Source: Rhizaria sp. SCN 62-66
Taxonomy: Eukaryota > Rhizaria, unplaced
Direction: 5' to 3'
Assembly (NCBI GenBank): GCA_001724265.1
Contig: MEDY01000169.1
Span: forward strand, 21,369-85,368
DNA: 64,000 bases
Both the position numbers and the translations under genes were made by a program. Each line of letters opens with the position of its first letter. The stretch's first letter is position 1. Below, one piece after another: positions 1 to 12,158 of this stretch. Below the pieces are notes generated by a model that was not told where the DNA came from, made no database searches, and was given only the letters and a program-made list of their open reading frames with translations.

Positions 1-488
1 TGCTCACGTGTTCATGAATTATTTTATTGTTGTTGTTGTTTTAACTGTACATGTATGTTCATTTCAGGCGATCGAAAAAATGAACGCCTAAATTCATACA
101 TATGTATACCGATTTGGAATGCCAAGTTAGAAAAAAAATGACCAAGTTGGAAATATAAGTGCTTTATTGGATAAAAAGATATTATTATAAATATCATAGT
201 AGGTAACGTATGCTTTTTACAGATCAAAGCAAATTAGAACTACAAATCATCGGTTAAAAATAAGTTAACACGCAATTTTAAGACCAAAACATGAGGAGAG
301 AGCAAACTGTTATGAGCGACTTCTGAGCACACAAAGCAACGTGAAATCAAAACAAAAGACGCAAAACCGCTATTATTCCAGGAGCACAGCTGTTCTCTTT
401 CCATCTTTCACTGAAAATGACTGACGCTACACTGCAGCTGTTTTGTCAATGTAAATGCAAGTAGTGTGCTGTTTGCTCGTTGTTGGTT
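1..488. other. 3' flank of the TOG-domain gene, AT-rich
   Basis: AT-rich stretch downstream of the minus-strand gene that stops at 489. A minus-strand AATAAA lies at 163-168, about 320 bases past the stop, and could be its polyadenylation signal. A 67-codon open frame on the minus strand (24-227) looks like chance, with no recognisable motif. Nothing else is seen. Confidence 0.5.
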
Positions 489-1113
489 TTACTCAGGCTG
501 TTGCTGCTGAGGCCGTTTACGCAGCATCCGTAGCTTCGCAGCAATCACCGCACTTGCACTTGCACTCGCATCACCGCCACCACCGCCGCCGACAGCGCCG
601 TTGTGACTGTTGTTCGCAGACGGCGGGCAATAGTTGCTGTTGCTGCTGCTGTTGTTGCTGCCGCTCTCGGAGGCGAGGATGCCGGCGGCGCTGCTGAGAA
701 ACGACGGCGGCGCCATGCCCGCGCTCTGGCCGGTCGTGTTGCGGCTAATGCTGTTCGAGCTGGCGTTGCTGTTGTGGGCGCCGTTGCGCGCCGACTGAGA
801 GGGCGGAACAGAGCCGGATAAAGCCGGAGTAGGCGCCGTAATCACTGGCACTGGCGTGTGCGCGCCTGCTGCTCCTCTTGCCCCCGCCGCCGCTGCCGCT
901 GCCGCCGCTGCTGCTGAAGCTGCGGTGGGCGTGGGGATGAAGTCAACCGCAGTGGAGGCGGCTGAGGGGTCGACGCTGGCCGGTGTGGCGGCACCGCTGG
1001 CAGCGTAGTTGCCGTAGTTGTAGTTGTAGCTGTTGCTGTTGCTGTGGCTCCGCGTGTGCACCGGCGTCGCGATGGGCGTGACCGGCGCGAACTGGCCGTA
1101 CGACGCCTGCTGC

Positions 1114-1145
<32 letters not shown>

Positions 1146-4100
1146 GAGATGTGACGAGGCCCGCAGCAAAACAGCAGGAGCAGGAGCAGCGGCAGCGGCA
1201 GCATTGGCGTCGCCGCTGTTGCTGTTGGTGAATGTTAACACATTATTAGCGCTCACGCTGCCGTGTCGCGGTGACGGCGTGTGCGGCCCTGCAGCAGCGC
1301 CACTGACCCGGTTGCTGTTAGAACTGTTCGCGCTACTGTAGTAACCGCCGTTTGTCCCGCTGTAGCCGCCGACAAGCGCTGCGCCAGAGTCCGACCCGTC
1401 CTCGTCCTCGTCCTCGTCGCGGTCGTTCTCGAAAGCCAGGACAGCGCTCGGGCCGTTGCTGTTGGCGTTGCTGCTGTTGCTGTTGTTGGCCGTGGTGGAG
1501 TCGGAGCTTTGGAACACGAACACATGCGCTTTGTCGCTGTTGCGGCTACTTTGCGGCTGTTGCTGCTGCTGCTGATGCTGGAGCTGCATCTGTTGTTGCT
1601 GCAGTGCCAGTGTTGCCGAAGCGGACAGCGCGAAAGAACCCGTCGCGGCCGGGTTGGCACCGCTGTTGCTGTAAGTAAAGGCAGGGCTTGATTTAGGGGT
1701 GGCGGCGCTTTGACTACGGTCACTCCTTGTTCTAAAAACAACAACAAACATACACAAAAATCGAGTAGATATACACAAAGATGAGCAATAATAGAACTGG
1801 ATTCGAAATGTAAAATTATGATAGCCATAATCAATATATTCAATTCATAATGCACGAATTACAGTGTCGATGCTGCTTTAAAACGGTATTGACATACCCA
1901 GTGCCACTGTAGCCGGAGCCGTGACTGCCCGTGACAGCCTGGTGTAGCTGCAGCCGCCGCGCGCCGCTCTGTCCGGGCGACGGCGACGGGTCCACAGCAG
2001 CCCCCGCCTCCTTACTATGGGGGCTGTGCGGAAACCCACTGCTATTGCCGCCGACAGTGGTGAGGGAAGGTAGCAAACCACCGGGCGGCGGCAACGGACT
2101 GCCATTGTTGCTGTTGTTGCCGCTGTTGTTGTTGTGCGCGTTGACGCTGTTGGAGCTGGCCGGCGGCGGCAGAGGCAGGAAGGAGCCGAAGCTGTTTGTG
2201 CGGCTGTGAGAACCGAGGATCGCGCCGGCAGTGACCATACTCTGCGACCTATTATACCCAACATTGCTATGACTGGCACCGTTCGCATTGCTCATGTTGT
2301 AGTTGGCCACAAACGACGGGCTCTCGATGCTGAGCTGCGGCTGCTGCATGTACTGCGACGGGGCATTCTGCTGCTGCTGCGGCCCCTGCTGTTGCTGCGG
2401 CGGCGGCTGTTGCAGCGGCGACAGGTGCTGCGGGTGCTCGAGCGGACTACTGTTCGTGCTCAGGCTCGTGCTCATGGCGTTGCTGCTGCTCATATTCGCG
2501 CTCGACGCGGACAGAACCGCGTTGCCAGCGCTGCGGGGGGCGCGTTTGCGCAACAGCCGCAGCTGCATGGCCAGCTCTCTGGGAGTGCCGGGGCCGAGCG
2601 CGTTCCCACTTACACTCGCGGCAGAGGCGGTGCTTACATCGGCCGCGTCGCCGCTCGCGCCAAACGCCGCCTGCTGCTGCAGCTGGGTGTGTTGCTGTTG
2701 GTGGTGCGAGTTTGACTGATGAGTCGCCGGGTTTGACACGACTCGGGCCCTCGTCGGTGTGATCGGCGGCAGCGGCGGCGCCGACAGCGGCACCGCGTTA
2801 GAGCCACCATGCGCGCTTGAGACGGCAGCAGAAGAGCCGTACCGCTGTGGCGTCGGCTGCTGCACTGCGCTCACGTGACCATGAGTGTTAATATTGCTGT
2901 TATTGTTGTTGTTCGTGGTGGAGCTGGTCGTGCTCGATTCAAGCCCCGGTGAGCCCGAGGCCGAGATGGGCGTGCCGGCATAGTACGGCGACGACTCCGA
3001 GAACGGGGAGCCTGTGGCCGCGCGCGCGACGGGCGGCGGGATCAGGCTACGGCGGTAGATCTCGAGGTAGCTTAAGCCGCCGCCACCGTTGGCGTCGGCA
3101 TCGTCGTCGGCGTCGTCGTCGCCGCTGTCATCGTCGCTGTGGCTTTGGTTAAGGTTGTTGGCGTGCGAGTAAGCGTAGCTATTGCGCCCCTTAGACGAGG
3201 CCTTCTGATGGCTGGGACCCTTAGCCCGTACCTTACCCCCCTTAGTTTTCGCGTTGCTCCCAGCAGACGAAGCAAGGTTCACGTCATCACAAACGTTGGG
3301 AGGGTTGGCGTCGTTGTTATAATAGCTCGTATCGTCGTCGTCATCGTCGTCCTGATAGCCAATCGGGTTGACCGCCCCCCTCGTCGTGGTCGCAGTGGAG
3401 AGGCTGTGCGCTCTGTTAAGCAGGCTTTGGCTGTGGCCATGACTCGAGCTTGCGGCCGCGTTGTTGTCGTTTCGGGGGGGACTGGCGAATGCGCCGTCAA
3501 GCGAGTCCGTCTCGATGTCCCTCTCGCCGTCGCACTGATCGCCCCCTGCGCCGTCGCCCGCGCCGCCGCCAGCGCCGCGGACGCCTCTCATGCGGCCAGC
3601 CAGCACCGGGCTCGTCTCGCAGCTGCTGGGGGCGTCGGCGCCGGCGTTGCCGTGCGCAGAGTGGCCCTGCTTGGGCGTCGGCGTCGGCGTCGCGGAGGCC
3701 TGCTCGTCGGAGAAGCTGACCCGCGACCGGGACCGGCCCTGGCGCGCATCCGCCCCACCCGTATTCCCAGTCGCAGCGGCCGAGGCAGCGGCAGAGGCGT
3801 TGCTTGGGCTGGCGCCGTAGGCGGTGTTGCTGCCCCCGCTGCCCGCGCTGTTGTTGCCGAGGAGGTGCGCGTTGTAGTTTGGCACGAAGTTGGGCGGGGG
3901 CTGCGTGATGACCGTGGGCCGCCGGTGCAGCCCTGGCGCACCGGCAGTGGCGACTCCACGCCGCTGCAGCGACTGCAGTTGCGCCTGCGCCTGCTTCGGC
4001 AACACCCCCCCGCCTTGCTGTTGTTGCTGCTGCTGAGACTGCGACTGGGTCGTGTCGTCGTCGCCGTTGCTGTTAAGCGTCGCCGTGACGTCGCACATGG

Positions 4101-4664
4101 GGTTCGCGAAGAGCTTGCGGCCCGTTGCGATCGAGGATGCCAGATCGGGGTCGGCGTCAATCTCACCACGAATCGAGCTATTAGGCTCAGCTCCCGTGAC
4201 GCCGCCGCCGCTGCTCGTGCTAGAGCCGAAGGCGCGGGTCGTCTCCTCCTCCTCGTCGTCGTCGTCGTAAAACGTCCGGCGGCGGCCCCCGGGCGCGGTC
4301 GTGGCGTTGCTGCCCACAAAGCTGCTCTTGGGCGGCCTCGCGGCGGCGGCGGCGGCGGCGGGGGCGGCGGCGCTGACTCTGGGGATGGCACCGGCCTTAC
4401 CTACAGTGACCTCATCGTTGATCACGGTGGCCATGTTGAGCACGTTGGCGGTGGTGGAGCTGCTTCTGTTCAGCCGGCGCGCGCTGCGGGGGTTTTCGGG
4501 ACTGCCCCTGGCCAAGCTCCCGCGAATGGGCCCTGGGCTCGCAGCGACGCCGTTAATGTTGTTATGATTACTTGCGCCGGCTCTCGCGGCGTTGGCGGCC
4601 GCGGCCGCGGCGAGCAAGGGTGCGGCGACACCGCCGCCCTCACCCTCAGCCTCTGCATTGCCAC

Positions 4665-4696
<32 letters not shown>

Positions 4697-6849
4697 GTAG
4701 AGTTCGCGTTGTTGCCGGCGACGGGGGCGGGGGCCGAGTTCCACTGCGGCCGCTTGGGACACACCGAGTCGAGGTCGCCGACCACGGCCTGCATCTCCCA
4801 GCTCCAGTCGCGCGACACCAGCAGCCTGAACACGGCGGCGTAGCCGTTGCGTGCGTTGCCTGCGATCTCGGCCAGCGCCGCCGCCACCGCCGCCGAGCCC
4901 GCCACGCTGGAGCCGGCGACGACGGAGCTGACCGAGGGCGCCAGAGAGCCGCCGCCGCCCCCGCCGCCGCCGCCGCCACCGCCGGTCACCGCGGCGGAGG
5001 CGGTGCTGGAAGAAAAGGTGCTATCGCTAAAGCTGAAGGACCCGCCGGAAGTTAGGCCGCCCCCGGAAGTCAAGCCGCCCCCGCCCGCGGCGCCCGCGCG
5101 ATAACTGCCGAGCCCACTGCTATTGCTGTTGATGAGGGTGCCGGAGAAAGAGCCGTTACCGCCAGCCGTCGCGCCCAGCGGGCCTGGGCCGGAGACGCCC
5201 GCAGCCTGGGCAAAGAGCGGCGCAAGGGCGGCGGCGACGGCGGCGGGGGCCAACGCCGCGGTGGCGCCCGTGCACGCGGGGTCGACCATTGGCAGCAGCA
5301 GCGCCAGGTCGAGCTGTGTCGCGGTCACCGCGAGGGCGGCGGCGGCGCTCACGTTGTTGCTGCTGCTACTGCTCAAACTCCCACCAGCCGTGCCGCCGAA
5401 CACCGCGCTGCCGCCGCCGCCGGCGCTGAATGACGCCCCTGACAGCGAAAGCGACCCATTGTAGCCGCCGCCGCCGCCACCGCCGGCGATGTTGTTGTTG
5501 CTGGCCCCGGGCATCGCGAGCGCGGGGCGCGGGTGGCCGTCCAGCTCCCCGGGCGCGAAGGTCCACGGCGGCGCCACGCAGGCCGCGGCCGGCGCGTCGA
5601 CGATCGAGTGCAGCAGGATCACCGTGCGCGCTGCCCACAGGCGCGCCTCGGCGGCTTTGTCCTCGGCCAGGAGGCACACGCCGCCCAGCAGCTGGGCCAG
5701 AGCCACGTGCCGCGCCACAGACGCCGCCGCGCTCGCGCCGCCGCCGCCCGCCGCCGCCGCAGGAGCGTTGCTATTCGAGTTGGGGAGAGAGTTGGTGTCC
5801 GACTGCGAGGATTGCGTGGAGTTGGCGCTGGCTGCGGCGCTGAGCGTCGGCCGCCGCGACAGAAGCGAGCTGCCGCTGCGGCCCAGCCCCGGCGGGCCCC
5901 CACTGCCGCCGCCGCCGCCGCCGTCCCCGCTGCTGCTGTTGGCGCTGGCCGTAAGGGCCGAGGCGGTGGCGGCGTAGCCGGCCAGACTCAGTGGGTGCGG
6001 TAGATGCGCTAGAAGCATCTCGCCGTGGTGCAACAGCACGCGGTAGAGCATCCACGACACGCCCGTCTGCTTGCCCGGCGACTTAGGGTCCCGCGACTGC
6101 AGCAGGAGCGGCAGAACGCGGCGCGGGGTCGACCGCTCCGCGATGGCGGCGAGCGCTGCCGTTGTGTCGTCGGCCAGAAAGGCCTTGCTCGTTTCGGTCA
6201 GCTTGGCCAGCAAGGTGGGGACGAGGGTGGGCAGTTCCGAGTCGGCGCGTGGGCCGTAAACGGTGATCAGGCTGCGCAAAGTTACCAGGCCGGCTGAGGC
6301 GACCATGGACCGCAGGGAGCCTATACGAGAGGGGGGGGGGGGGGGGGGGGGGGGGAGGATGCACAGCGAAGTAGAGAAGCCAGACAGACATATGAGGGAA
6401 TAAAACATTGATATATCCGTTGAAAAAGAAATTATCTCGGTGTTGATATAATGTTATCGTATTAAGACAGCATATCAGCGAAATATATTCAAAGAGCAGA
6501 GCGGCGTACCGGCCGCGTTGAGCGCCACGGCGATGCTTTGCTTGAGCACCGGCAGCACGACTGGCTTCGACGCCGTGTTGACGGCCGTGGCCTTGAGCCG
6601 CTGCATGATTTTAACCTGCACGCCCCACTGCGCGGCGGCGAAGGCGGCCAGCGCCGACTGCAGCTCAGGGGTCGCGCCGTAAGGAGGCTCGCTGGGCGCC
6701 TCCTTGGCGGCGGCGGCGGCGGCGTTAGACAGAGGCGTGCCGCCGCCGCCGCCGCCGCTGGAGGCGTCGCCTGAGCCGGCGGTGCCGTAGCGGCGGGCAG
6801 ACGTCAGCGGGGTCATCGCCCCGCCCGCGGAGCGGCCGCGCGCGGACAT
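489..6849 (-). CDS. TOG-domain microtubule-associated protein (TOGARAM/crescerin-CLASP type)
   Basis: Three exons joined in frame: 6849-6510, 6320-1898 and 1731-489, giving 2001 residues and a TAA stop. Residues about 55-240, split by intron 1 at residue 114, form a HEAT-repeat TOG unit. The stretch SLRSMVASAGLVTLRSLI followed by a TETSKAFLADDTTAALAAI helix is the pattern of CLASP_N/TOGARAM domains, which bind tubulin dimers and act on cytoplasmic or ciliary microtubules. The remaining ~1750 residues are low complexity (Ser, Asn, Gly, Gln, Ala), with acidic patches and two copies of an LRxLRKR motif, one at the extreme C-terminus. Donors are GTACGC and GTATGT; intron 1 contains a C25 tract. 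Only one TOG unit is seen, whereas animal members carry several. The TOG assignment is good; the exact subfamily is inferred. Confidence 0.8.
6331..6355 (-). repeat. 25-base poly-C (minus strand) tract in intron 1 of the TOG gene
   Basis: The plus strand reads 25 consecutive G. On the coding strand this is 25 C that end four bases before the intron's terminal GTATAG, so it occupies the position of the polypyrimidine tract of the 3' splice site. The intron spans 6509-6321 and the next exon begins at 6320. Confidence 0.85.
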
Positions 6850-7978
6850 TGCGCCGCTTTACCTGCCGCGAGAGTGAAGCGAGCGGTTGGGAGCAGCCTG
6901 TGCTGCGTTTTAGAGGCACGAAAGCTCAGGAGGTGGAGGCTGGGGCGGGGGCCCGCCTGGTGGGCTGGGGAAGCGCCAAAAAGAGGGGAACGGGTAGGTA
7001 AACGCGCTGGTAAGGTACCGGCCTAAGTCAGGCGGAGCGCGGGGTGGGATTTGTGGTGAGGGCGTTGGGTATAATGAGCTCTTGGACAAGAGCGAGACGC
7101 CTACTGAGAACGAGATAAAAAGAGAGGGTTTGAAGAGGAGGGTGAAGAGTTCACGAGTTGAGCCGAGTGTAGATAGTAGAAAACGCCAATGGAAATCTAA
7201 AAGCGTTCAACCTGGTTTACATGTAATTTGTTTCTTTGAGTTGGTGTCGGTGGAAGAGGAACGTGGACTCGACTCGAGACAAGTGTAGAAACGACAGCTG
7301 GCGTGTGCAGCTCACGCCACTAACGGCTACCACGACAAATTCCATTGCATTAATAGGATAACCCATACCAGACCACTCCCTTCGTTAAAATGTAGCGACA
7401 ACGACGGAACTTCCAACGCACACTAATCTCTCCAATTGGACTCGTCAGGGCTGGGCCTGACTTGCTCCTTGTCGTCTCTGCTGGCTGACCGACCGTGGGC
7501 TTGGCTGCGAGTCGGATCTAGCCGTTGGGTTGCGGGGCAGCAAGGCGAGGGACAACGGATGGAAACTTTGCAGAGATTATTTCTCTATACCCCTACATAA
7601 AAACAAAGTGATAATTAATTGTTTAAACTTTAGCTGAACGGGTGTATATGGTTACATGTTTAGTTTTCCTTTGAGCGATTGAATAGCCCAGGTATATGCG
7701 CATCAAGCGCGAGCTCGCCAAGAGAACGTTAACTTCGCCTCACCTCTCCTCCTCCTTGCTTCCCTCGCCTACCGCAGACTTTCCCCGCCCAACAAGCGTT
7801 TTGACCCGTCACAGCACATCTGTTTTCTTACGCAGCGCGCGCCCGCGGCCCTCGCCTTGCGTTATCGGTTGTCCAGCGGAGCTTTTACGTTCCCTTCCCC
7901 AGCCCCCGTCCCTCTTCCACCTAGCGCTCCTCTCCCTCCGGCTTTGCCCGCTCACCCTCGCCGGTGTTCTCCTCCCCG
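6850..7978. promoter_or_regulatory. Divergent promoter region between the TOG gene and INCENP
   Basis: About 1.1 kb between two head-to-head starts. The half nearest INCENP (7735-7978) is strongly pyrimidine-rich on the plus strand, a feature repeated before several plus-strand starts in this window. No TATA box can be assigned. Short open frames here (such as 7082-7288) show no recognisable protein signal. Confidence 0.5.
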
Positions 7979-10900
7979 ATGAGCCACACCGCTCTCCCCA
8001 CGACTCTGCAGGGCGTGATGACGTCTTTCCGCACGGCGGCGGCTGACCGCACGGCTGAGCTCGAGAGGACGGCCCGCGACCGGCAGGAGAACCTCAAGAA
8101 GCTCGTCGACACCTACGAGAAGTCGTTCCGGTACGAAACAACTGCAAAACGCTGCCGCATCTTACTCACAAATCCCCCACTCCAATTTCTAATATGATCA
8201 TTTGCTCACTTCTCTTTGTCTCATGTTTTTGTGTTGCTACACTGCGAAACGCAGGGACAAACTCTCCAAGGATGCCGCTGCCTCTGCCGCCGCCGCGCTC
8301 GCCGCCGCCGCCGCCGCTGCCGCCGTCCCTATCCCTTCGTCGACCTCCCGCCTTGCGTCTCCCGGCGACGCCGCTGCGCGCCGTGCTAGCTTCCGCAAGC
8401 GCCTGTCTTCTGCTTCTGGCAAGCATTTCGTCCCCATGTCGGACCTGCCCCCTACCCCCACCAACGACGACTCCAGCAACAACAACAACAACAACGGCGG
8501 TAACGACGCGGATAGTCGCGAGAACGCTGCCCCGTCGCAGCACGCTGTTGTCGCCCACGCTCAGAAGATTTCCCGGCTCTCTGACGGCGGCCGCAACACC
8601 GCCAGCACCCAGCATAGCAACAACAGCAACAACAGCAACAACACAGTCACTTTAACATCTGCCGCTGTTGCGACCGAGCCTGCTGCTGCTGCTGCTGAGC
8701 CTAAGCGTGGCCGCAAGGTCTCGAACGCCGCCGCCGCCGCTCCTGCTGCCCCTGCTGCTGCTGCTGCTGCTGCTGCTGTTGAGCCCAGGACTCGCCGTTC
8801 GATCGCCGCCGCCGCTGCCGCTGCCGCCGCCGCCGCTGCCGCGACCACCGATGCCTCTGTTGCTGCTGCTGCTGCCGCTGCTGGTGTCACTGCTGAGGCT
8901 GCTTCCGCTGCTGCCCCTGCTGCCGCAACCAACGGCAAGCGCCGCCTCGGCTCCCGCGTCGGCCTCCCCACCACAAACGCTGACAGTAATAACTCTAGCA
9001 CTGCCACCGAGGCCACTGCCGTGGCAGCCGCCGTCGCCCCCCTGGCAACCGCCCCCGTCGCAGCCGCCCCCGTCGCCGTCGCCGCCGCTAGCGGTGCCTC
9101 TGCCGCCGCCGCCGCCGCCGCGGCCGCCCGCCCCGGCGCCCGCGGCCAATGGCAGATTGGCGGAAGCCGGACTGGTCTCGCGGCAGCCGTCGCTGCCTCA
9201 GTCAACCCCACCACTCACACAGTCACTGCCAACGCTGTCGCTGCCAATACTGTCCCTGCCGTTGCTGCCGCCGCGGCGACTGGCGGGGCGGCGATGTCTC
9301 GCGTCAGCAGCAGCCGCCTGTCGCTGCCTGCGCCCACGGTCACCCCGGACGACTGCGGCGACGGAGACAGCGACGGCGCCTCTTCCGGCAACGTCAGCTC
9401 CAGCAACACCACGCCGATGTCCCAACAGCAGCAGCATCAGCAGGCGAGTAGCGGTGGAAGCGTGGCGGTGATGACTGACGAGGCTGACCACGTCTCCGCA
9501 GCCACCAGCAGCAGCCGCAGCAACAGCAACAGCGGCAGTGACAGCGATGCGAGTGGGTCCGTTGCTTCCCCGACTGCGCACCTGGCCCTCTCTCACCCCC
9601 CCTCCCACAACAACAACAACAACAACAACAGCAGCAGCAGCGGCAACGGCAACGCCAGCGGCAATGTGGCTGTTCCTGCGCCGCCCGCGTCGCCGGTGGC
9701 TCCCAACTCGCACTCCCGCTCGCCGCCGCCCCCCACCCGCTTCCAGTTCAACAACAGCAGCAACACTAGCAACAACAGCAACACTGCGAGTGCAGTGACT
9801 GTGCCTCAGATGCCCCTTTCCCCGCGCCCCGCCCCCGCCGTCCCCGTCGTCGTCGCAGCTGCCGCCGCCACCAGTAGTAGCACGGTCACCGCCCCCACGG
9901 GAGTCACGAGTACCGCGAGTACCGCGGGTACCGGTGACGTGCGCCGGCCTCTGCAGGCGCTCGAGTTCCTTAAGCGCGCTCAGGCCTCCGAAACCGCCAC
10001 CGTGAGCACCACGAACAGCAGCGCTGGCACTGGGACCGAGCCTTCTCACAGCATTTCCGCTGCCGCTACCGCTGCGCCTGCGCCTGCGGCTGCGGCGCCT
10101 CATGTTGCCCCCGTCGTGATGACGACGACGCCCGCCAAGGCTAACCAGGGAGGACTGCTGTCCAGCTTCGCGCGGCTCATCAAGTCGCCGCTCCGCATCA
10201 TCGGACAGGTACGGTGGCATCTGCTGGAAACCTGGACATATCTTGTCTTAAATATCATATCACGCATATGTTGTCTTGAAGTTGAATTTAACACCAACCT
10301 ACAATTATTATTTATGAATTTATGACGATTTTTGTATTCTAAATTATTTTGCCACGTTTTACTCACATTAACCCTGTCAATCTTCGTTTCTCCGGTATAA
10401 TTCTTCGCAGAACCACGCGCAGGCGCAGACCCAGGCCCAGATCCAGGCCGCGGCGACCGCGGTGGCGATGGCGACGGGCGCGCCCGTCGTCATCAAGGGC
10501 GGCAACGTCGTCGTCGGCCCCGCCGCGACCGAGCCCGCCGCCCCCGTCATCCGCGGCGGCGGTGGTCATGCCAGCAACATGACTGTGGGCGTCGTCGGTG
10601 CCGCTGCGTCCCCCACGCGAGGCCTCGCTGCCAACGGCGCTAGTGCCGCCGCCCCGCGCCCGCCGCTGTCCCCGCTCGGCGCATCGCGCACCGCCGCCGC
10701 CGCTGCCGCCATTGGCAACGCTACTGCTGCTAAGGCCCCCGCTGTCGCTGCCACTCCCGCCCGCCCAGCCGCTGCCCCCGCCGCCGCCGCCGCTGCCGCT
10801 GTGAACCCGATGCGCACTCCCCAGCAGCAGCAGCAGGCTCCCACGCAGCAGCAGGTGCCGCTGATGCAGGACGACTACGCGGCGAACGTGCGCAAGTGGC

Positions 10901-11462
10901 TCCGCGAGGGCACGCCCGATGGTAAGAGCGAGAACAACTATGAGATCTCGGACGTCGAGGACTACAACCAGGTACGCAAAACTACCACACCATGTTACAT
11001 GTTTACGCAATGAATTTATTTATTACTTTTAACTCTCATTTGTTTCTGACGAAGTCTTTATCCGCAAGGGATCGACGCAAATTTTCGCGATTTCGTTTTA
11101 TTGCTCACACTCTCACTTGCTCTCTCTGGTTTGTCTTTGCGTTTGCGCCGTTCTAGGACGAGGATGAGGACGACGAGGCCTCCCGCGAGACCGAGATGCG
11201 CCGTATGGCCAAGATGCCGACCTGGGCCAAGTCGATGCGCAACGTCTTCAAGTTGCACGCGGCCCAGATGACCGTGAACCCCGACGAAATCTTCCCCCCG
11301 CTTGAAGTCCGTTCGTGCGACTTGAACGAGATCTTCCCCGTCGAGCGCTACAACCAGACGGTGCGGTTCAACCGCCGCACGTCGAGCGGTCAGTGGACGC
11401 TGGACCAGCTGCAGCAGGAGGAGATCGACGCTACCAACCGCGCCCTCGGCATCCAGAAGTAA
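7979..11462 (+). CDS. INCENP: INCENP, scaffold of the chromosomal passenger complex
   Basis: Four exons: 7979-8130, 8255-10208, 10411-10971 and 11157-11462, in frame, 990 residues, TAA stop. Exon 4 holds the IN-box that binds and activates Aurora kinase: a TWAKSMRNVF helix, then NPDEIFPP, DLNEIFP, and RRTSSGQW. The TSS in the last segment matches the pair that Aurora B phosphorylates in known INCENPs. The first ~58 residues form a charged helix, as expected for the segment that binds Survivin and Borealin at centromeres. The middle is a long disordered region of Ala, Ser, Asn and Gln runs where animal INCENP has its single alpha helix. An acidic DEDEDDEA patch precedes the IN-box. Donors are GTACGA, GTACGG and GTACGC. 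The start is the first ATG in frame; an upstream GTG at 7964 is not used. Confidence 0.88.
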
Positions 11463-12158
11463 AGTGTAGCCGCGTGAGTAGTTGTTGTTTTGAAGCTGCT
11501 TGACGACAATTTTTTATAAGTTGCTCTGTTTCTGTTTTTGTTTTTGTTTTGTGATGAGATGGAATTTAGAAACAACAAATGATTTCTTTTTATTTTCAGA
11601 TGTGTGTTAACGATAATTTGATGAATGTATTTGATGTAGTTTAGAATATGTTTTAGGGTCTAGAAGAGCTACTCTTTAAAGTGTGCAATCCTGTTTGTGG
11701 TTATGTGTCAAGTAGAAAAGACGAGCTATGGGGAAATTTGGTTTTCACCTCTCTCTTATATCTTGCCATGTTATAGCAAAGCCACGACAGCAGCCCCACA
11801 CCATGAGTTATCATACAAATAGAACAAGAATAACAAACTCTATCAACGCTGGCGTCTCTTAAGTAGAGAGTTGAAAGTGGTGTATTCTAATCGTGAATAG
11901 GTATTTTGTGTGCTATTAAAAATATTAAGCAATTGACTGATTGACAGGTGAGTGATGAGTTGCAGTTGTTACAAGAGTGTAGAGGTGTAAACATTTAGAT
12001 AAATGAAAATAAAAACGTGTCCAAGACCACAAAGATGAAATCTTGCACTGATAAACAGAAAATACGATGTGATAAAAACACAATCTACATTACACTTCAA
12101 TTTAAGTGATGTAGACATCCATATTGTTGCATATGCGCTTTTGTGTGGTCAGATTAGA
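11463..12158. other. Convergent intergenic region, INCENP and PanC 3' ends
   Basis: AT-rich spacer between two converging genes. A plus-strand AATAAA occurs at 12008-12013, rather far (about 550 bases) from the INCENP stop, so its use is uncertain. No gene or RNA structure is apparent. Confidence 0.45.

Noticed and set aside
24-227. 67-codon minus-strand frame
   Set aside because: AT-rich intergenic DNA, no motif, likely 3' flank.
3139-5055. Long plus-strand frame antisense to the TOG gene
   Set aside because: Arg/Ala/Gly-rich shadow of GC-rich coding DNA; the minus strand carries the TOG homology.
8561-10220. Minus-strand and alternate-frame ORFs over INCENP exon 2
   Set aside because: Single-residue repeats in other frames of the same tri-nucleotide-rich sequence.
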